A DNA stretch of 64,000 bases from Planctomycetota bacterium (GTDB taxonomy: Bacteria; Planctomycetota; Planctomycetia; Planctomycetales; Planctomycetaceae), in the NCBI GenBank assembly GCA_022600195.1, contig JAHZKX010000023.1:62001-126000 (forward strand), in the 5' to 3' direction. Positions 51,929-61,193 of this stretch are shown one piece after another. The stretch's first letter is position 1; each line of letters begins with the position of its first letter. The notes beneath the pieces are model-generated. The model was given only the letters and a program-made list of their open reading frames with translations. It searched no databases and was not told the DNA's origin. Both the position numbers and the translations under genes were made by a program.

Positions 51929-54739
51929 TTAATCCACAAATACAAATTCGTTTGCAGCAAGCAGGACATGTGCCAGACGCTGCCACGGGTTGGTTTTTGG
52001 TTTCACACTCTGCGATTGTATATAGTGTAATGCGATTTCCTCTTCCTGTGGTTCAGGAAATCGGGAGAAGGTGCGCTGATAGAGCAACCGGACGCGTTCT
52101 GCGTCGGTCTTTGCTGAAGTTATTTCTTTATGAGAGACCAGCGCAGCGGCACGATCCTGAATGAAACTGGAATTCAAGGCGAACAGTGTCTGTTGCGGTA
52201 CATTGGTATTGGGGCGCTGGGCAGTACAGGAACTGGGATTCGCTCCGTCAAATGTACTGGCGAGGCTGGATACAATATCGCGATTTACAAACGCGTAGAC
52301 ACTGCGACGCGGCGTTACTGTTTTGGCAAGCAGGTCAAAGGGGCGGCCTCCCATTGTTGTATCGAGTTCTCCGGAAACCATTAACATCGAATCCCGCATG
52401 GCTTCCATTTCAATTTTTCGCCGAGGCATTCTCCACAGAAATTTGTTTTCCGGGTCTTTTATGCGAGACTCAGCATGTTCAAGGGCCGCTTGTTGATAAA
52501 CTTGAGTCAGCATGATTCGTCGATGAAGTTTTTTCAGTGACCAGCCATCTTCCAGAAACGTTGCAGCCAGATAATCCACTAGTTCCGGGTGAGTGGGTGG
52601 CTGGCCGCGCGTTCCAAAATCATCGGGTGTGCGGACCAATGCGACGCCGAAGTGATGTTGCCAGACCCAGTTCACGATCACGCGTCGAGTCAATGGATTT
52701 GACGGATCAACAATGGATTGCGCCAGCCCGAGTCTCTGCTTACCAACAGGAAAGGGATTGGCGTTTGGCGCTGACAGTGCTGTCAAAAATCGGGCTTGAA
52801 CGGGCTTCCCCCGGTCGATTGGATTTCCGCGACGGAAGATGTGAAACTCGTTTACCAATGGATCCTCCCGCAGCGCCATTGCGCGGGGCGGCGAACCGGG
52901 CGACGTCAGATTCAAGTTATCAATGGCTCCGGCCCGTCCTCTTAGATTATCTCTGATGGGGCGATTCAGCAGGGTCGTTGCCATTTCTTCTGACATGGCC
53001 GTCGGCGTGTTGGGAGCGTACAAGTGCCGTCGTAACTGCCGGTTGATCGGACTGTTGGCATCCAGGTGACGTGGATCTTCATCGGGTATGACTTGAGCAC
53101 CGATGCGTGCTTCAAGCGATGTTCCCATTAAAACTTTTAACCATTGCTGTTGCACATCCGCAAAGAGTTTGCCATACACGTCGGCGAGTTCAAGCAGGGA
53201 AGCCGGTTGATGTTTTGAGATCGCCTCTAAAACGCGAGGATTCCAGCGCGGCGCACTTGCTGTTAACTTCTCCATACCCGCTTGCTTTTTCGGGTCGCCG
53301 TTTTCTTTGACGAGAGATTGAATCAACGTCTGGCATTGCTTTTGGAATCCCTCCTTTGCTTTCAGACGCGATATCTGAATCCAGGGTCCGAATACAGGAT
53401 CATTTGCAGGTAAATCAGCAAGATATTTCCGCCAGCGATTCAACACGAGAGGGCGCAGGTCATCGGTGCGGTAGGAGAGAAAAGTAGCCGATAAGTCCTG
53501 TTCGGGAGTCCCTTTGGCTAATTCCCGTAGATAGAGACCCACCTGCATCCGCAGCCGACCTCGCATGATGGCACTTTGTTCGCGACCCATATCATTGTAC
53601 GATATCTGCCGACGCAACAACTGTTTCTGATAGTCGCGATACGGCTTTGTTTCAGGTGGTTGACCAAGAATGGGGGGTAGTTTCTCTAATCGGCTACTGC
53701 CCAGAGTGGCATACAGCGAATAATAATCTTCGGTAGGAATGGCATCGTATTTGTGATCATGACAGCGGGCGCAGGCGACAGTCAGGCCCAGTAGCCCACG
53801 CGTCACAACGTCGATTTGATCATCGATGATGTCATGGGGATTCCGAAACTGCATCCCGATTGTCAGGAACCCTATCGCTGCCAGAGCCGGGTCATTTTTT
53901 TTCAGTCCCAACTGGTCAGCAGCCAGTTGTTCTGTCACAAATCGGTCATAAGGCAAATCTGCGTTGAATGCTCGGATGACATAGTCGCGATAGGTATATG
54001 AGAAGGGGAATTTTTTAAATCCAATCGCGCTGCCTCCATATGTATCTGCGAAGCGTGCGATATCCAGCCAGTGTCGTCCCCAGCGCTCGCCGTAGCGAGG
54101 TGAGTCGAGTAATCGGTCGACAATTTTTTCAAAAGCCCGAGGCGACTGATCATTCACAAATGTCAGGACTTCCTCCCAGGTCGGAGGCAGCCCGGTCAGG
54201 TCAAACGATGCGCGGCGAATCAATTGTTGCCTGTTGATGGCGGGAGATAATTTTAATCCCCGTTCATTCAGCGCTGCTACAATAAAGCGATCAATGTCTG
54301 TCGTCGTGCTGTTGCCGACTGGGGGCCGTTTCGGCTTTTGAATCGGCTCAAATGACCAATGGCCTTGATACGGGGCCCCATTTTGAATCCACTTTCTTAC
54401 CAGTGCAATTTGCTTGGCGCTGAGTGATTTGCCCGTGTCAGCCGGAGGCATCCGGAGATCAGGGTCGTTTGAAGTAATGCGTCGAAAGAACTCACTTTCA
54501 TCGGGCTTCTTCGACACAATTGCGGATTCCTTTGCGGCGCGTTCAATATCCAGTCGTAGATCGGCTTGACGCTTTTCCGCATCCGGTCCATGACAGTGCA
54601 GGCAATGTTCGGCTAAAATGGGTCGAATATCCTCATTAAACCGCACCTCGGCTCCGAGGCCCGTCTTCACACTCATCACGAGGATGGCAGTACAGAGTAG
54701 GGTGATTGATAAACCACGTTGATTCAGCATGGTAACCAT
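51929..54739 (-). CDS. Planctomycete cytochrome C domain + DUF1549 + DUF1553 protein
   Basis: 936 residues. A signal segment is followed by a PSCyt1 domain with HCLHCHGPDAEKRQADLRLD (CxxCH haem site, near residues 45-65). DUF1549 follows (about 145-350, with RFADTYGGS and ARCHDHKYDAIPTEDYYSLYA), then DUF1553 near the C-terminus (NWVWQHHFGVALVRTPDDFGTRGQPPTHPELVDYLA). GGGAG is 5 bases before the ATG. The start overlaps the last bases of the GntR gene. With DUF1501 it probably forms a periplasmic oxidoreductase-type complex. Confidence 0.93.
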   Translation of the reverse strand: MVTMLNQRGLSITLLCTAILVMSVKTGLGAEVRFNEDIRPILAEHCLHCHGPDAEKRQADLRLDIERAAKESAIVSKKPDESEFFRRITSNDPDLRMPPADTGKSLSAKQIALVRKWIQNGAPYQGHWSFEPIQKPKRPPVGNSTTTDIDRFIVAALNERGLKLSPAINRQQLIRRASFDLTGLPPTWEEVLTFVNDQSPRAFEKIVDRLLDSPRYGERWGRHWLDIARFADTYGGSAIGFKKFPFSYTYRDYVIRAFNADLPYDRFVTEQLAADQLGLKKNDPALAAIGFLTIGMQFRNPHDIIDDQIDVVTRGLLGLTVACARCHDHKYDAIPTEDYYSLYATLGSSRLEKLPPILGQPPETKPYRDYQKQLLRRQISYNDMGREQSAIMRGRLRMQVGLYLRELAKGTPEQDLSATFLSYRTDDLRPLVLNRWRKYLADLPANDPVFGPWIQISRLKAKEGFQKQCQTLIQSLVKENGDPKKQAGMEKLTASAPRWNPRVLEAISKHQPASLLELADVYGKLFADVQQQWLKVLMGTSLEARIGAQVIPDEDPRHLDANSPINRQLRRHLYAPNTPTAMSEEMATTLLNRPIRDNLRGRAGAIDNLNLTSPGSPPRAMALREDPLVNEFHIFRRGNPIDRGKPVQARFLTALSAPNANPFPVGKQRLGLAQSIVDPSNPLTRRVIVNWVWQHHFGVALVRTPDDFGTRGQPPTHPELVDYLAATFLEDGWSLKKLHRRIMLTQVYQQAALEHAESRIKDPENKFLWRMPRRKIEMEAMRDSMLMVSGELDTTMGGRPFDLLAKTVTPRRSVYAFVNRDIVSSLASTFDGANPSSCTAQRPNTNVPQQTLFALNSSFIQDRAAALVSHKEITSAKTDAERVRLLYQRTFSRFPEPQEEEIALHYIQSQSVKPKTNPWQRLAHVLLAANEFVFVD

Positions 54740-55470
54740 CCTTTCTCCCTACCTTCTGCTACGACATCGCTCTCCGCGTTGGATGTCAGCGAAAGGTAAG
54801 CTTGCTGTCCGCTGGTATGCTGGCGCATGGCCTGTTCCGCATGGTCAGGGTCACCAGACTGTAAAGTGGCAAGCAGTGCCCGGTGGCCATCGACGGTCAC
54901 CTCACACGTTTGGGCGGTGATGGCACTATGCCGACGATGCATTCCCGCAAGCCATAACTCCAGCTGTGGTCGCAGAGTGTGCCAGGCCGACATCAATCGA
55001 GAGTTGCAGGCTGCACGGATAATCTCTTCATGAAAGGCGATATCGAGATGTGTCAACGTCAGTAAATCACGTTCCTGTTCCGTCTGGCGAATGTTGGCTT
55101 CGATCGCGGCAACCGCATCGTCTGTCAGACGCGTGCAGGCCAGTCTCACAGCAGCCAATTCGAGCGCTTGTCGAAACTCAAGGATCTCATGTGCATCGGC
55201 TAAGGTCAGCTTGCGAACAATGGCAGTACCTCGATCATCAAATTCCAGAAGCCCTTCACTGGCCAGATGAAATTTGGCCTGTCGAACGGAGGCACGACTG
55301 ACGCCCAGCTGCTCTCCCACATGTGCTTCAGCCAGCGATTCGCCTGGCGCGAGTGCCCCCGAGAGGATTGCCTCGCGCAGCTGTTTTTCGACATCATCAC
55401 TGATTAACTGCTTCTGGATTTTGCGGAGTGGGAACTCAGTCTTTGTTTTCAGGGAGAGATTTTTTTGCAT
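54724..55470 (-). CDS. GntR-family regulator, FadR/FCD type
   Basis: 248 residues. The N-terminal winged helix (LREAILSGALAPGESLAEAHVGEQLGVSRASVRQAKFHLASEGLLEF, about 33-79) is followed by a helical FCD ligand domain with metal-ligand positions in LDIAFHEE, DGHRALL and AMRQHTSG. FCD regulators respond to organic acids such as glucuronate or lactate and mostly repress their own operon. It is the first gene of the minus-strand cluster reaching 44.5 kb, and its end overlaps the next gene by 16 bases. The 55490-55503 palindrome lies 20 bases upstream of its start. Confidence 0.92.
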   Translation of the reverse strand: MQKNLSLKTKTEFPLRKIQKQLISDDVEKQLREAILSGALAPGESLAEAHVGEQLGVSRASVRQAKFHLASEGLLEFDDRGTAIVRKLTLADAHEILEFRQALELAAVRLACTRLTDDAVAAIEANIRQTEQERDLLTLTHLDIAFHEEIIRAACNSRLMSAWHTLRPQLELWLAGMHRRHSAITAQTCEVTVDGHRALLATLQSGDPDHAEQAMRQHTSGQQAYLSLTSNAESDVVAEGREKGWLPC

Positions 55471-55489
55471 CTCATCAAGCTATCCTGTC

Positions 55490-55503
55490 GACGGTCGACC
55501 GTC
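55490..55503. promoter_or_regulatory. Putative GntR/FCD operator (14-bp palindrome)
   Basis: GACGGTCGACCGTC is perfectly self-complementary and ends 20 bases before the GntR start codon, overlapping the likely promoter. GntR-family operators are typically short palindromes of this size, so autoregulation of the catabolic operon is likely. Confidence 0.6.
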
Positions 55504-56032
55504 AACTGACTTGAGGTCTTGATTGCAGGTTTCAAATAAGTTTTGGGATTGTTCCGATATTGCTGTTCAAGGGCTCCCGGCTGAGGAAAATAGAGAGAAT
55601 ACATCTTATATACGGGCAAATTGGTGAGAGATCACTGTCAATTTTTTCATCCATAACAGCCATTTATATCGCTTCAGTATTAGACCAGTTAAGTCCTTTG
55701 AAATTCACTAGATCTGTATATCATGGTTAAGAGAAGAGTTGATTCGTACCGAAAAAGCCGAATATACGCGGAGAGTGCGTGATTTTATTAGAGAATCCGG
55801 ACCACTTCGCTTGGTTTTCTTGGGTGATTTGGCATAGAATCTTCCCTGATAAGTCGGTCAGGGTAGAACGTGCGCGCGATTTTTGTGTTGTACCCTCTTA
55901 TCAAAAGTCTGAAATCGCTTGAATTTAATACCGGATTATGTTGCTGACGAAAGTAAGCGTTGAGTTCCCACGGGACCAGAGGGACTACAGGCAATACGAA
56001 TACAGTTTGAGAATATGAAATAAGGTGGGTCA
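55504..56032. other. Intergenic region between GntR operon and accB
   Basis: 530 bases with diverging promoters. It is AT-rich (for example ACATCTTATATACGGG) but no definite promoter, hairpin or frame stands out. The accB ribosome site AAGGTG is at its end. Confidence 0.45.
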
Positions 56033-56533
56033 ATGGCAAAGAACGAGGTGCCGAAAGGTGAACCTTTCGATTTGGAAAAACTACAAACTCTGATTGAGAT
56101 GATGGAAAAACACGGGCTGACTGAAGTCAACCTGAAGCGTGGTGAAGAAACCTGGAAATTACGTCGCGGTCCACAGGAAACGATGACAATGGTTCCGGCT
56201 TCCATGCCATACCAGCCGCCAGCCCAGGCACCCTCGCCTGTCCCGGCAGCACCTCCTGCTGCTTCACAGGAAGCGGCTCCTGCTGTCGAATCGGGTCCTG
56301 TGATCAAGAGCCCAACGGTAGGCACTTTTTATGCCTCTCCCACACCCGAGGATCCCGCTTTTATCAGTGTGGGATCGAAGGTCAGTGCAGACACGATAGT
56401 CTGTATTGTGGAAGCCATGAAAGTATTTAATCAGATTCCTGCTGAACTGAACGGGACGATAACCGAGATTTTGGTGAAGGATGGCGAAGCAGTTGAATTT
56501 GGCCAACCACTCTTCAGAGTCAGTCAGGGATAA
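56033..56533 (+). CDS. accB: Biotin carboxyl carrier protein of acetyl-CoA carboxylase
   Basis: 166 residues. An N-terminal helix ([31 protein letters not shown]) is followed by an Ala/Pro-rich hinge (about 60-85) and a biotinyl domain with the lysine motif [15 protein letters not shown], where family members mostly have EAMKM. It carries biotin for carboxylation of acetyl-CoA in fatty acid synthesis. AAGGTG lies before the ATG. accC follows on the same strand, as usual. Confidence 0.95.
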   Translation: MAKNEVPKGEPFDLEKLQTLIEMMEKHGLTEVNLKRGEETWKLRRGPQETMTMVPASMPYQPPAQAPSPVPAAPPAASQEAAPAVESGPVIKSPTVGTFYASPTPEDPAFISVGSKVSADTIVCIVEAMKVFNQIPAELNGTITEILVKDGEAVEFGQPLFRVSQG

Positions 56534-56625
56534 AGCCTGTTTTCGTAAAATGTTCGCGATGCGATTTTTCAAAACGATTGCGATCAGAATTTCAGATGTC
56601 GGATCCTTTTACCAAGTCAGAACAC

Positions 56626-57963
56626 ATGTTTCAAAGAATACTGGTAGCCAACCGAGGCGAGATTGCATTACGGGTGATTCGTGCCTGTCGCGAAATGGGT
56701 ATTGAATCCGTCGCGGTTTTCAGTGAAGCAGATCGGGGTGCTCATTACCTCTCGTTAGCGGATCAAGCGATATGTATCGGTCCTGCTGCTGCAACAGACA
56801 GTTATCTGATGATTAATCGTATTATCAGTGCCGCTGAAATTGGAAATGTCCAGGCCATTCATCCCGGTTATGGTTTTCTTGCAGAAAATGCTCACTTTGC
56901 TGAAGTCTGTCGCAGTTGTAACATTGAATTTATCGGCCCTCCTCATGAAGCGATGGCAAAATTGGGTGATAAAGTCTCTGCGCGGGAAATCGCGAAAGCA
57001 GCCAACGTGCATTTATCACCGGGTACCGAAGGCTTGGTAACCAGCGAATCCGAAGCGCTCAAAGTGGCGAAGGAAATAGGGTATCCGGTTCTCATCAAAG
57101 CAACCGCTGGTGGTGGTGGGAAAGGTATGCGGGTTGCCCGTAATGATATTTCCCTGAAAGCTGGTTTGAAGGCGGCGTCTGCGGAAGCCGAAGCGGCTTT
57201 CAAAAACGGCGGCGTCTATATCGAAAAATATATTGAGAATCCCAGACATGTCGAAGTACAGATCATGGCGGACAATCATGGGAATGTGGTCCATATCTGG
57301 GAGCGTGACTGCAGCTTGCAACGCCGTCACCAGAAGCTGGTCGAAGAAAGTCCGGCTCCCAACTTACCTCACTCCGTACGTGAAGACATTTGTAAAGCCG
57401 CCTGTCGTTTAATTGAAACTGCCGGTTATACCAATGCCGGTACAGTGGAGTTTCTGGTAGGCCCGGATAATCAGTTTTATTTTATCGAAGTCAACGCCCG
57501 CATTCAGGTCGAACATCCCGTCAGTGAACTGATCTCGGGAATCGATCTGATTCAACAACAGATCAAGGTTGCTGCGGGCGAAAAGCTGGACATCAAACAA
57601 AAAAATATTCCCTGCAATGGTTCAGCCATTGAATTACGTATCAATGCCGAAGATCCGGAAAACGATTTTCGTGGATCACCCGGAAAAATCACAAAATTAC
57701 GAGTGCCCGCCGGACTGGGTGTTCGGTTTGATTCGCACATTTACGAGGGCTATACAGTAGGCCCATATTATGATTCTCTGATTGGCAAGCTGATTGTGCA
57801 TCGGCCGACTCGAGAAGAGTCTCTGGCTTGTATGAGGCGTTGCCTGGACGAGTTCGTCATTGAAGGAATTAAAACAACAATTCCCCTGGCGAAAAAAATC
57901 TTTAATCATTCGGCATTTATTGAAGGTAAAGTCGATACGACATTTATCGAACGTACCTGGTAA
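56626..57963 (+). CDS. accC: Biotin carboxylase subunit of acetyl-CoA carboxylase
   Basis: 445 residues from ATG 56626, which begins the typical [27 protein letters not shown] 56596 would add ten residues. ATP-grasp domain features are [47 protein letters not shown] and [14 protein letters not shown]. The enzyme carboxylates biotin on AccB, using ATP and bicarbonate. It lies 92 bases after accB; both are probably cotranscribed. Confidence 0.95.
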   Translation: MFQRILVANRGEIALRVIRACREMGIESVAVFSEADRGAHYLSLADQAICIGPAAATDSYLMINRIISAAEIGNVQAIHPGYGFLAENAHFAEVCRSCNIEFIGPPHEAMAKLGDKVSAREIAKAANVHLSPGTEGLVTSESEALKVAKEIGYPVLIKATAGGGGKGMRVARNDISLKAGLKAASAEAEAAFKNGGVYIEKYIENPRHVEVQIMADNHGNVVHIWERDCSLQRRHQKLVEESPAPNLPHSVREDICKAACRLIETAGYTNAGTVEFLVGPDNQFYFIEVNARIQVEHPVSELISGIDLIQQQIKVAAGEKLDIKQKNIPCNGSAIELRINAEDPENDFRGSPGKITKLRVPAGLGVRFDSHIYEGYTVGPYYDSLIGKLIVHRPTREESLACMRRCLDEFVIEGIKTTIPLAKKIFNHSAFIEGKVDTTFIERTW

Positions 57964-58185
57964 CAAAATTCGAACGATGAAAACGAGATGAAAATAGATC
58001 GTTTTGTATTGTAACAGGCTCTGAATATTTCGCATTCGCGATTCTAAAAGGAGTCCCGTGTCGGCAAAACGAGTCGGTTCAATAGGCGAAGGTTCGCTCA
58101 CTTCAAATGATTGTCTGGTACATTTTTTAAACCTCTCTTCCGACATGAGGTTTTTACTTTTAACGAAACAGGTACAGGTAGGAAA

Positions 58186-59220
58186 ATGAGAGTAGGTATT
58201 TTAACAGGCGGTGGTGATTGTCCCGGTTTGAATCCGGTTATTCGTGGTGCCGTTCGCGTCATCTGCAATGCCGGTGGCGAAGTGTATGGCTTGCTGGAAG
58301 GCTGGCGTGGCGCCATTGAAGGAAACTACATCGAGCTCGATTCAGAAAATACAGATGACATCATCTTCAAAGGGGGAACCATTCTAGGATCCTCTCGCAC
58401 AAACCCATATAAAAATGCAGAGGTAGATGTTCCCAAAGTAAGAGCCACAATCGAGAACCTCGGTCTCGATTGTCTTATCGCCATCGGTGGTGATGATACA
58501 CTCGGCGTTGCCAGTAAACTTTGGAGTGATCATAAATTGCCAGTCATTGGCTGTCCGAAAACAATTGATAACGACCTGAGTTCAACTGATGTGACTTTTG
58601 GTTTCGATACGTCAATCAATACGGTGATGGAAGCCGTTGACCGTTTACGCACGACGGCAGAATCACATCGTCGGATCATGGTTGTGGAAACAATGGGACG
58701 ACATGCCGGCTGGATTGCTTTGTTCTCCGGACTGGCTACCGCAGCCGACTACACTCTGGTTCCGGAAATCGAAATCGATGTCGAACGTATGGTTGATGTT
58801 TTGAAAAAACGTCGCGCCAACGGAAAAATGTATGGCATTGTGATTGTCAGTGAAGGTGCCAAATTCAGTGCAGAAGCGGGAGTCACCACGCAGGATGGTG
58901 AGATTGATGATTTCGGTCATGAAAAGCTGGGTGGCATCGGCGAAACCGTTTCCAAACTGATCGAAGAACGCACAGGTTTTGAAACCAGGCACGTTACACT
59001 CGGACACCTGCAACGAGGTGGTTCTCCCAGTGCTTACGACCGAGTGCTCGGAACACGCTGTGGTGTGCATGCTGGCTGGCTGGCTTTGAAGCATCACTTC
59101 GGCTACATGGTTGCCTTGCGGGGAACACAAGTGGTACCCGTTGCGTTAGCTGATGCCGTTGGGGAAATGCGGGCGCTCGAGCCCAATTTTCTCGAAGAGG
59201 CAGATGTTTTTCTGCAATAG
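58186..59220 (+). CDS. 6-phosphofructokinase, probably PPi-dependent
   Basis: 344 residues from ATG 58186 with AGG at -5 (TAGGAAAATG); an upstream GTG-type frame to 58111 is unlikely. PFK features are [39 protein letters not shown] and [11 protein letters not shown]. An Asp after GGD (GGDD, Gly in E. coli PfkA) and Lys in PKTIDND (Gly in PfkA) are the known residues of pyrophosphate-dependent PFKs. It would interconvert fructose 6-phosphate and the 1,6-bisphosphate reversibly. The gene ends before a clear terminator. Confidence 0.92.
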   Translation: MRVGILTGGGDCPGLNPVIRGAVRVICNAGGEVYGLLEGWRGAIEGNYIELDSENTDDIIFKGGTILGSSRTNPYKNAEVDVPKVRATIENLGLDCLIAIGGDDTLGVASKLWSDHKLPVIGCPKTIDNDLSSTDVTFGFDTSINTVMEAVDRLRTTAESHRRIMVVETMGRHAGWIALFSGLATAADYTLVPEIEIDVERMVDVLKKRRANGKMYGIVIVSEGAKFSAEAGVTTQDGEIDDFGHEKLGGIGETVSKLIEERTGFETRHVTLGHLQRGGSPSAYDRVLGTRCGVHAGWLALKHHFGYMVALRGTQVVPVALADAVGEMRALEPNFLEEADVFLQ

Positions 59221-59253
59221 AACGGGCAAGTCTTCTTTAAGTCAAAAAGACCA

Positions 59254-59279
59254 GGCGCTGGAAACAGCGCCTTTTTTTT
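59254..59279 (+). terminator. Rho-independent terminator after the phosphofructokinase gene
   Basis: GGCGCTG-GAAA-CAGCGCC is a perfect 7-bp stem with a stable GAAA loop, followed by eight T. It lies 33 bases after the gene's stop codon. The rest of the gap up to 59512 shows no further feature apart from the ribosome site GGAGG. Confidence 0.95.
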
Positions 59280-59512
59280 GTCCCCTTTCGAGTACGCTCG
59301 GGTGACATCCTTGAAAACATGCCTGCCACGTTTATGAAACGAATTACTTAATAATCTTATCTATTAGGCATTCTTGGTATTCACGCTGGAAAAATCTGGC
59401 AGCGCCTGTTTAAGATAGTAGAACATACTCATACCCGCTTACCTGCTATTTAGCTTAGCCTGCCAGAGTGAGAGAGTTCTCAACGATTTCGATATTCTTC
59501 CCGGAGGTACTA

Positions 59513-61126
59513 ATGACGTTACGGCACTCGATCTACTTTCAAACGTTTTTGCTCATATCTGTATTCTGTATCTGCTCGCTTTTGAATTCACAAAAAATCA
59601 ATGCAGGTGATGATGGATTCAAATCGATCTTCGATGGGAAAACACTCAAAAACTGGGACGGAGATCCTCGTTTCTGGTCGGTAAAAGAGGGTGCCATCAC
59701 TGGTACAACCACCAAGGAAAATCCCACCAAAGGTAATACCTTTATAATCTGGCAGGGAGGAAAGCCGGGCGATTTTGAATTGAAGCTGCAATACAAAATT
59801 ATCGGTGGTAATTCAGGAATCCAGTACCGCAGTTTTTCAGCTCCCGGTGCTGACAAATGGCGTGTGGGTGGATATCAGGCTGACTTTGAAGCCGGTGATA
59901 AATTTTCGGGAATTCTTTACGGCGAACGATTTCGCGGCATTCTCGGTCTGCGTGGAGAGAAGACTGTCATTGGAAAGAATCACAAACCAAAAGTCGTTGG
60001 TTCTGTCGGCGATACAAATGAGATTCAGAAGAAGATCAAGAAAGAAGACTGGAACGACTATCATATTATCGCCCGCGGAAATCATTTCGTTCATAAAATC
60101 AATGGCGTAACCACCGTCGATGTGACTGATAACGATGTCGAACAACGACGCGCTGATGGAATTATCGCACTTCAATTACATGCTGGTCCGCCGATGGTGG
60201 TGCAGTTCCGCGATATTAAACTAAAAGAATTCCCAAAAGCGGAAAAGACGTCTGCTGCTGAAGGCGCTAAAAAAAAAGTAGTCCTGATCGCCGGTAAAAA
60301 AAGTCATGGCTATGGAGCGCATGAGCATCGCGCGGGCTGCATCCTGCTGGCGGATGCGTTGAACAACAGTGGTTTAGGTATAGAAACAACTGTTGTTACC
60401 GAAGGCTGGCCGAAAGACTCAAGTGTGCTGCAGGATGCAGATTCGATTGTGATCTACTGTGATGGTGGTGGTCGGCATCCTTACAATGAGCATCTGGAAG
60501 AATTGAACAAGCTGGCTGAAAAAGGCGTGGGCATGGTCAACATTCATTACGGAGTTGAAGTTCCCAAAGGCGCATCGGGAGACGCATTTCTGAATTGGAT
60601 CGGTGGTTACTTCGAAGCGTGGTGGTCTGTGAATCCTCATTGGACTGCTGACTACAAAAACCTGCCCGCTCATCCCATCTCCAATGGTGTCGCCCCATTT
60701 GCCATCAATGATGAGTGGTATTATCACATGCGTTTTCAGCCGGAGATGAAAAACGTACAACCCATTCTGACGGCGATTCCTCCCAAAGAAACACTCAGCC
60801 GTCCCGATGGTGCACATAGTGGAAATCCCGCCGTCCGCAAAACAGTAGGGCAGCCTCAACACATGGCCTGGGCTTATGAGCGTCCCAATGGTGGTCGCGG
60901 CTTTGGCTTCACCGGCGGTCATTATCACTGGAACTGGGGTCACAATGACTTTCGTAAACTGGTGTTGAATGCCATTGCCTGGTCTGCAAACGTCGATGTG
61001 CCTTCGCAAGGGGTTGCTTCAAAACCTGTCACGATTCAACAACTCGAAGCCAATCAGGATTATCCCAAGTCGAATAAGTACAACCCTGCCCGCATCAAAG
61101 CGCTGCTGGCTGAGTGGAATCAATAA
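59513..61126 (+). CDS. DUF1080 domain fused to ThuA-like domain, secreted
   Basis: 537 residues from ATG 59513 (GGAGG 5 bases upstream). After a signal peptide (FLLISVFCICSLLNS), the DUF1080 domain spans about 30-225 (FKSIFDGKTLKNWDGDPRFWSVKEGAITG, IIGGNSGIQYRSF, DGIIALQLHAGPPMVVQFRDIKL). The C-terminal ThuA-like glutamine amidotransferase-fold domain spans about 240-510 (VVLIAGKKSHGYGAHEHRAGC, VIYCDGGGRHPYNEH, FTGGHYHWNWGHNDFRKLVLNAIAW). DUF1080 and ThuA are often joined and act on 3-keto sugars. The PVC-type dehydrogenase follows, likely its redox partner. Confidence 0.92.
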   Translation: MTLRHSIYFQTFLLISVFCICSLLNSQKINAGDDGFKSIFDGKTLKNWDGDPRFWSVKEGAITGTTTKENPTKGNTFIIWQGGKPGDFELKLQYKIIGGNSGIQYRSFSAPGADKWRVGGYQADFEAGDKFSGILYGERFRGILGLRGEKTVIGKNHKPKVVGSVGDTNEIQKKIKKEDWNDYHIIARGNHFVHKINGVTTVDVTDNDVEQRRADGIIALQLHAGPPMVVQFRDIKLKEFPKAEKTSAAEGAKKKVVLIAGKKSHGYGAHEHRAGCILLADALNNSGLGIETTVVTEGWPKDSSVLQDADSIVIYCDGGGRHPYNEHLEELNKLAEKGVGMVNIHYGVEVPKGASGDAFLNWIGGYFEAWWSVNPHWTADYKNLPAHPISNGVAPFAINDEWYYHMRFQPEMKNVQPILTAIPPKETLSRPDGAHSGNPAVRKTVGQPQHMAWAYERPNGGRGFGFTGGHYHWNWGHNDFRKLVLNAIAWSANVDVPSQGVASKPVTIQQLEANQDYPKSNKYNPARIKALLAEWNQ

Positions 61127-61193
61127 GCTTTCATGAGATAAATTTACTCTGATATTTGGCGTCTCTAATTATCATAAGAAGGAAACTGACTCA

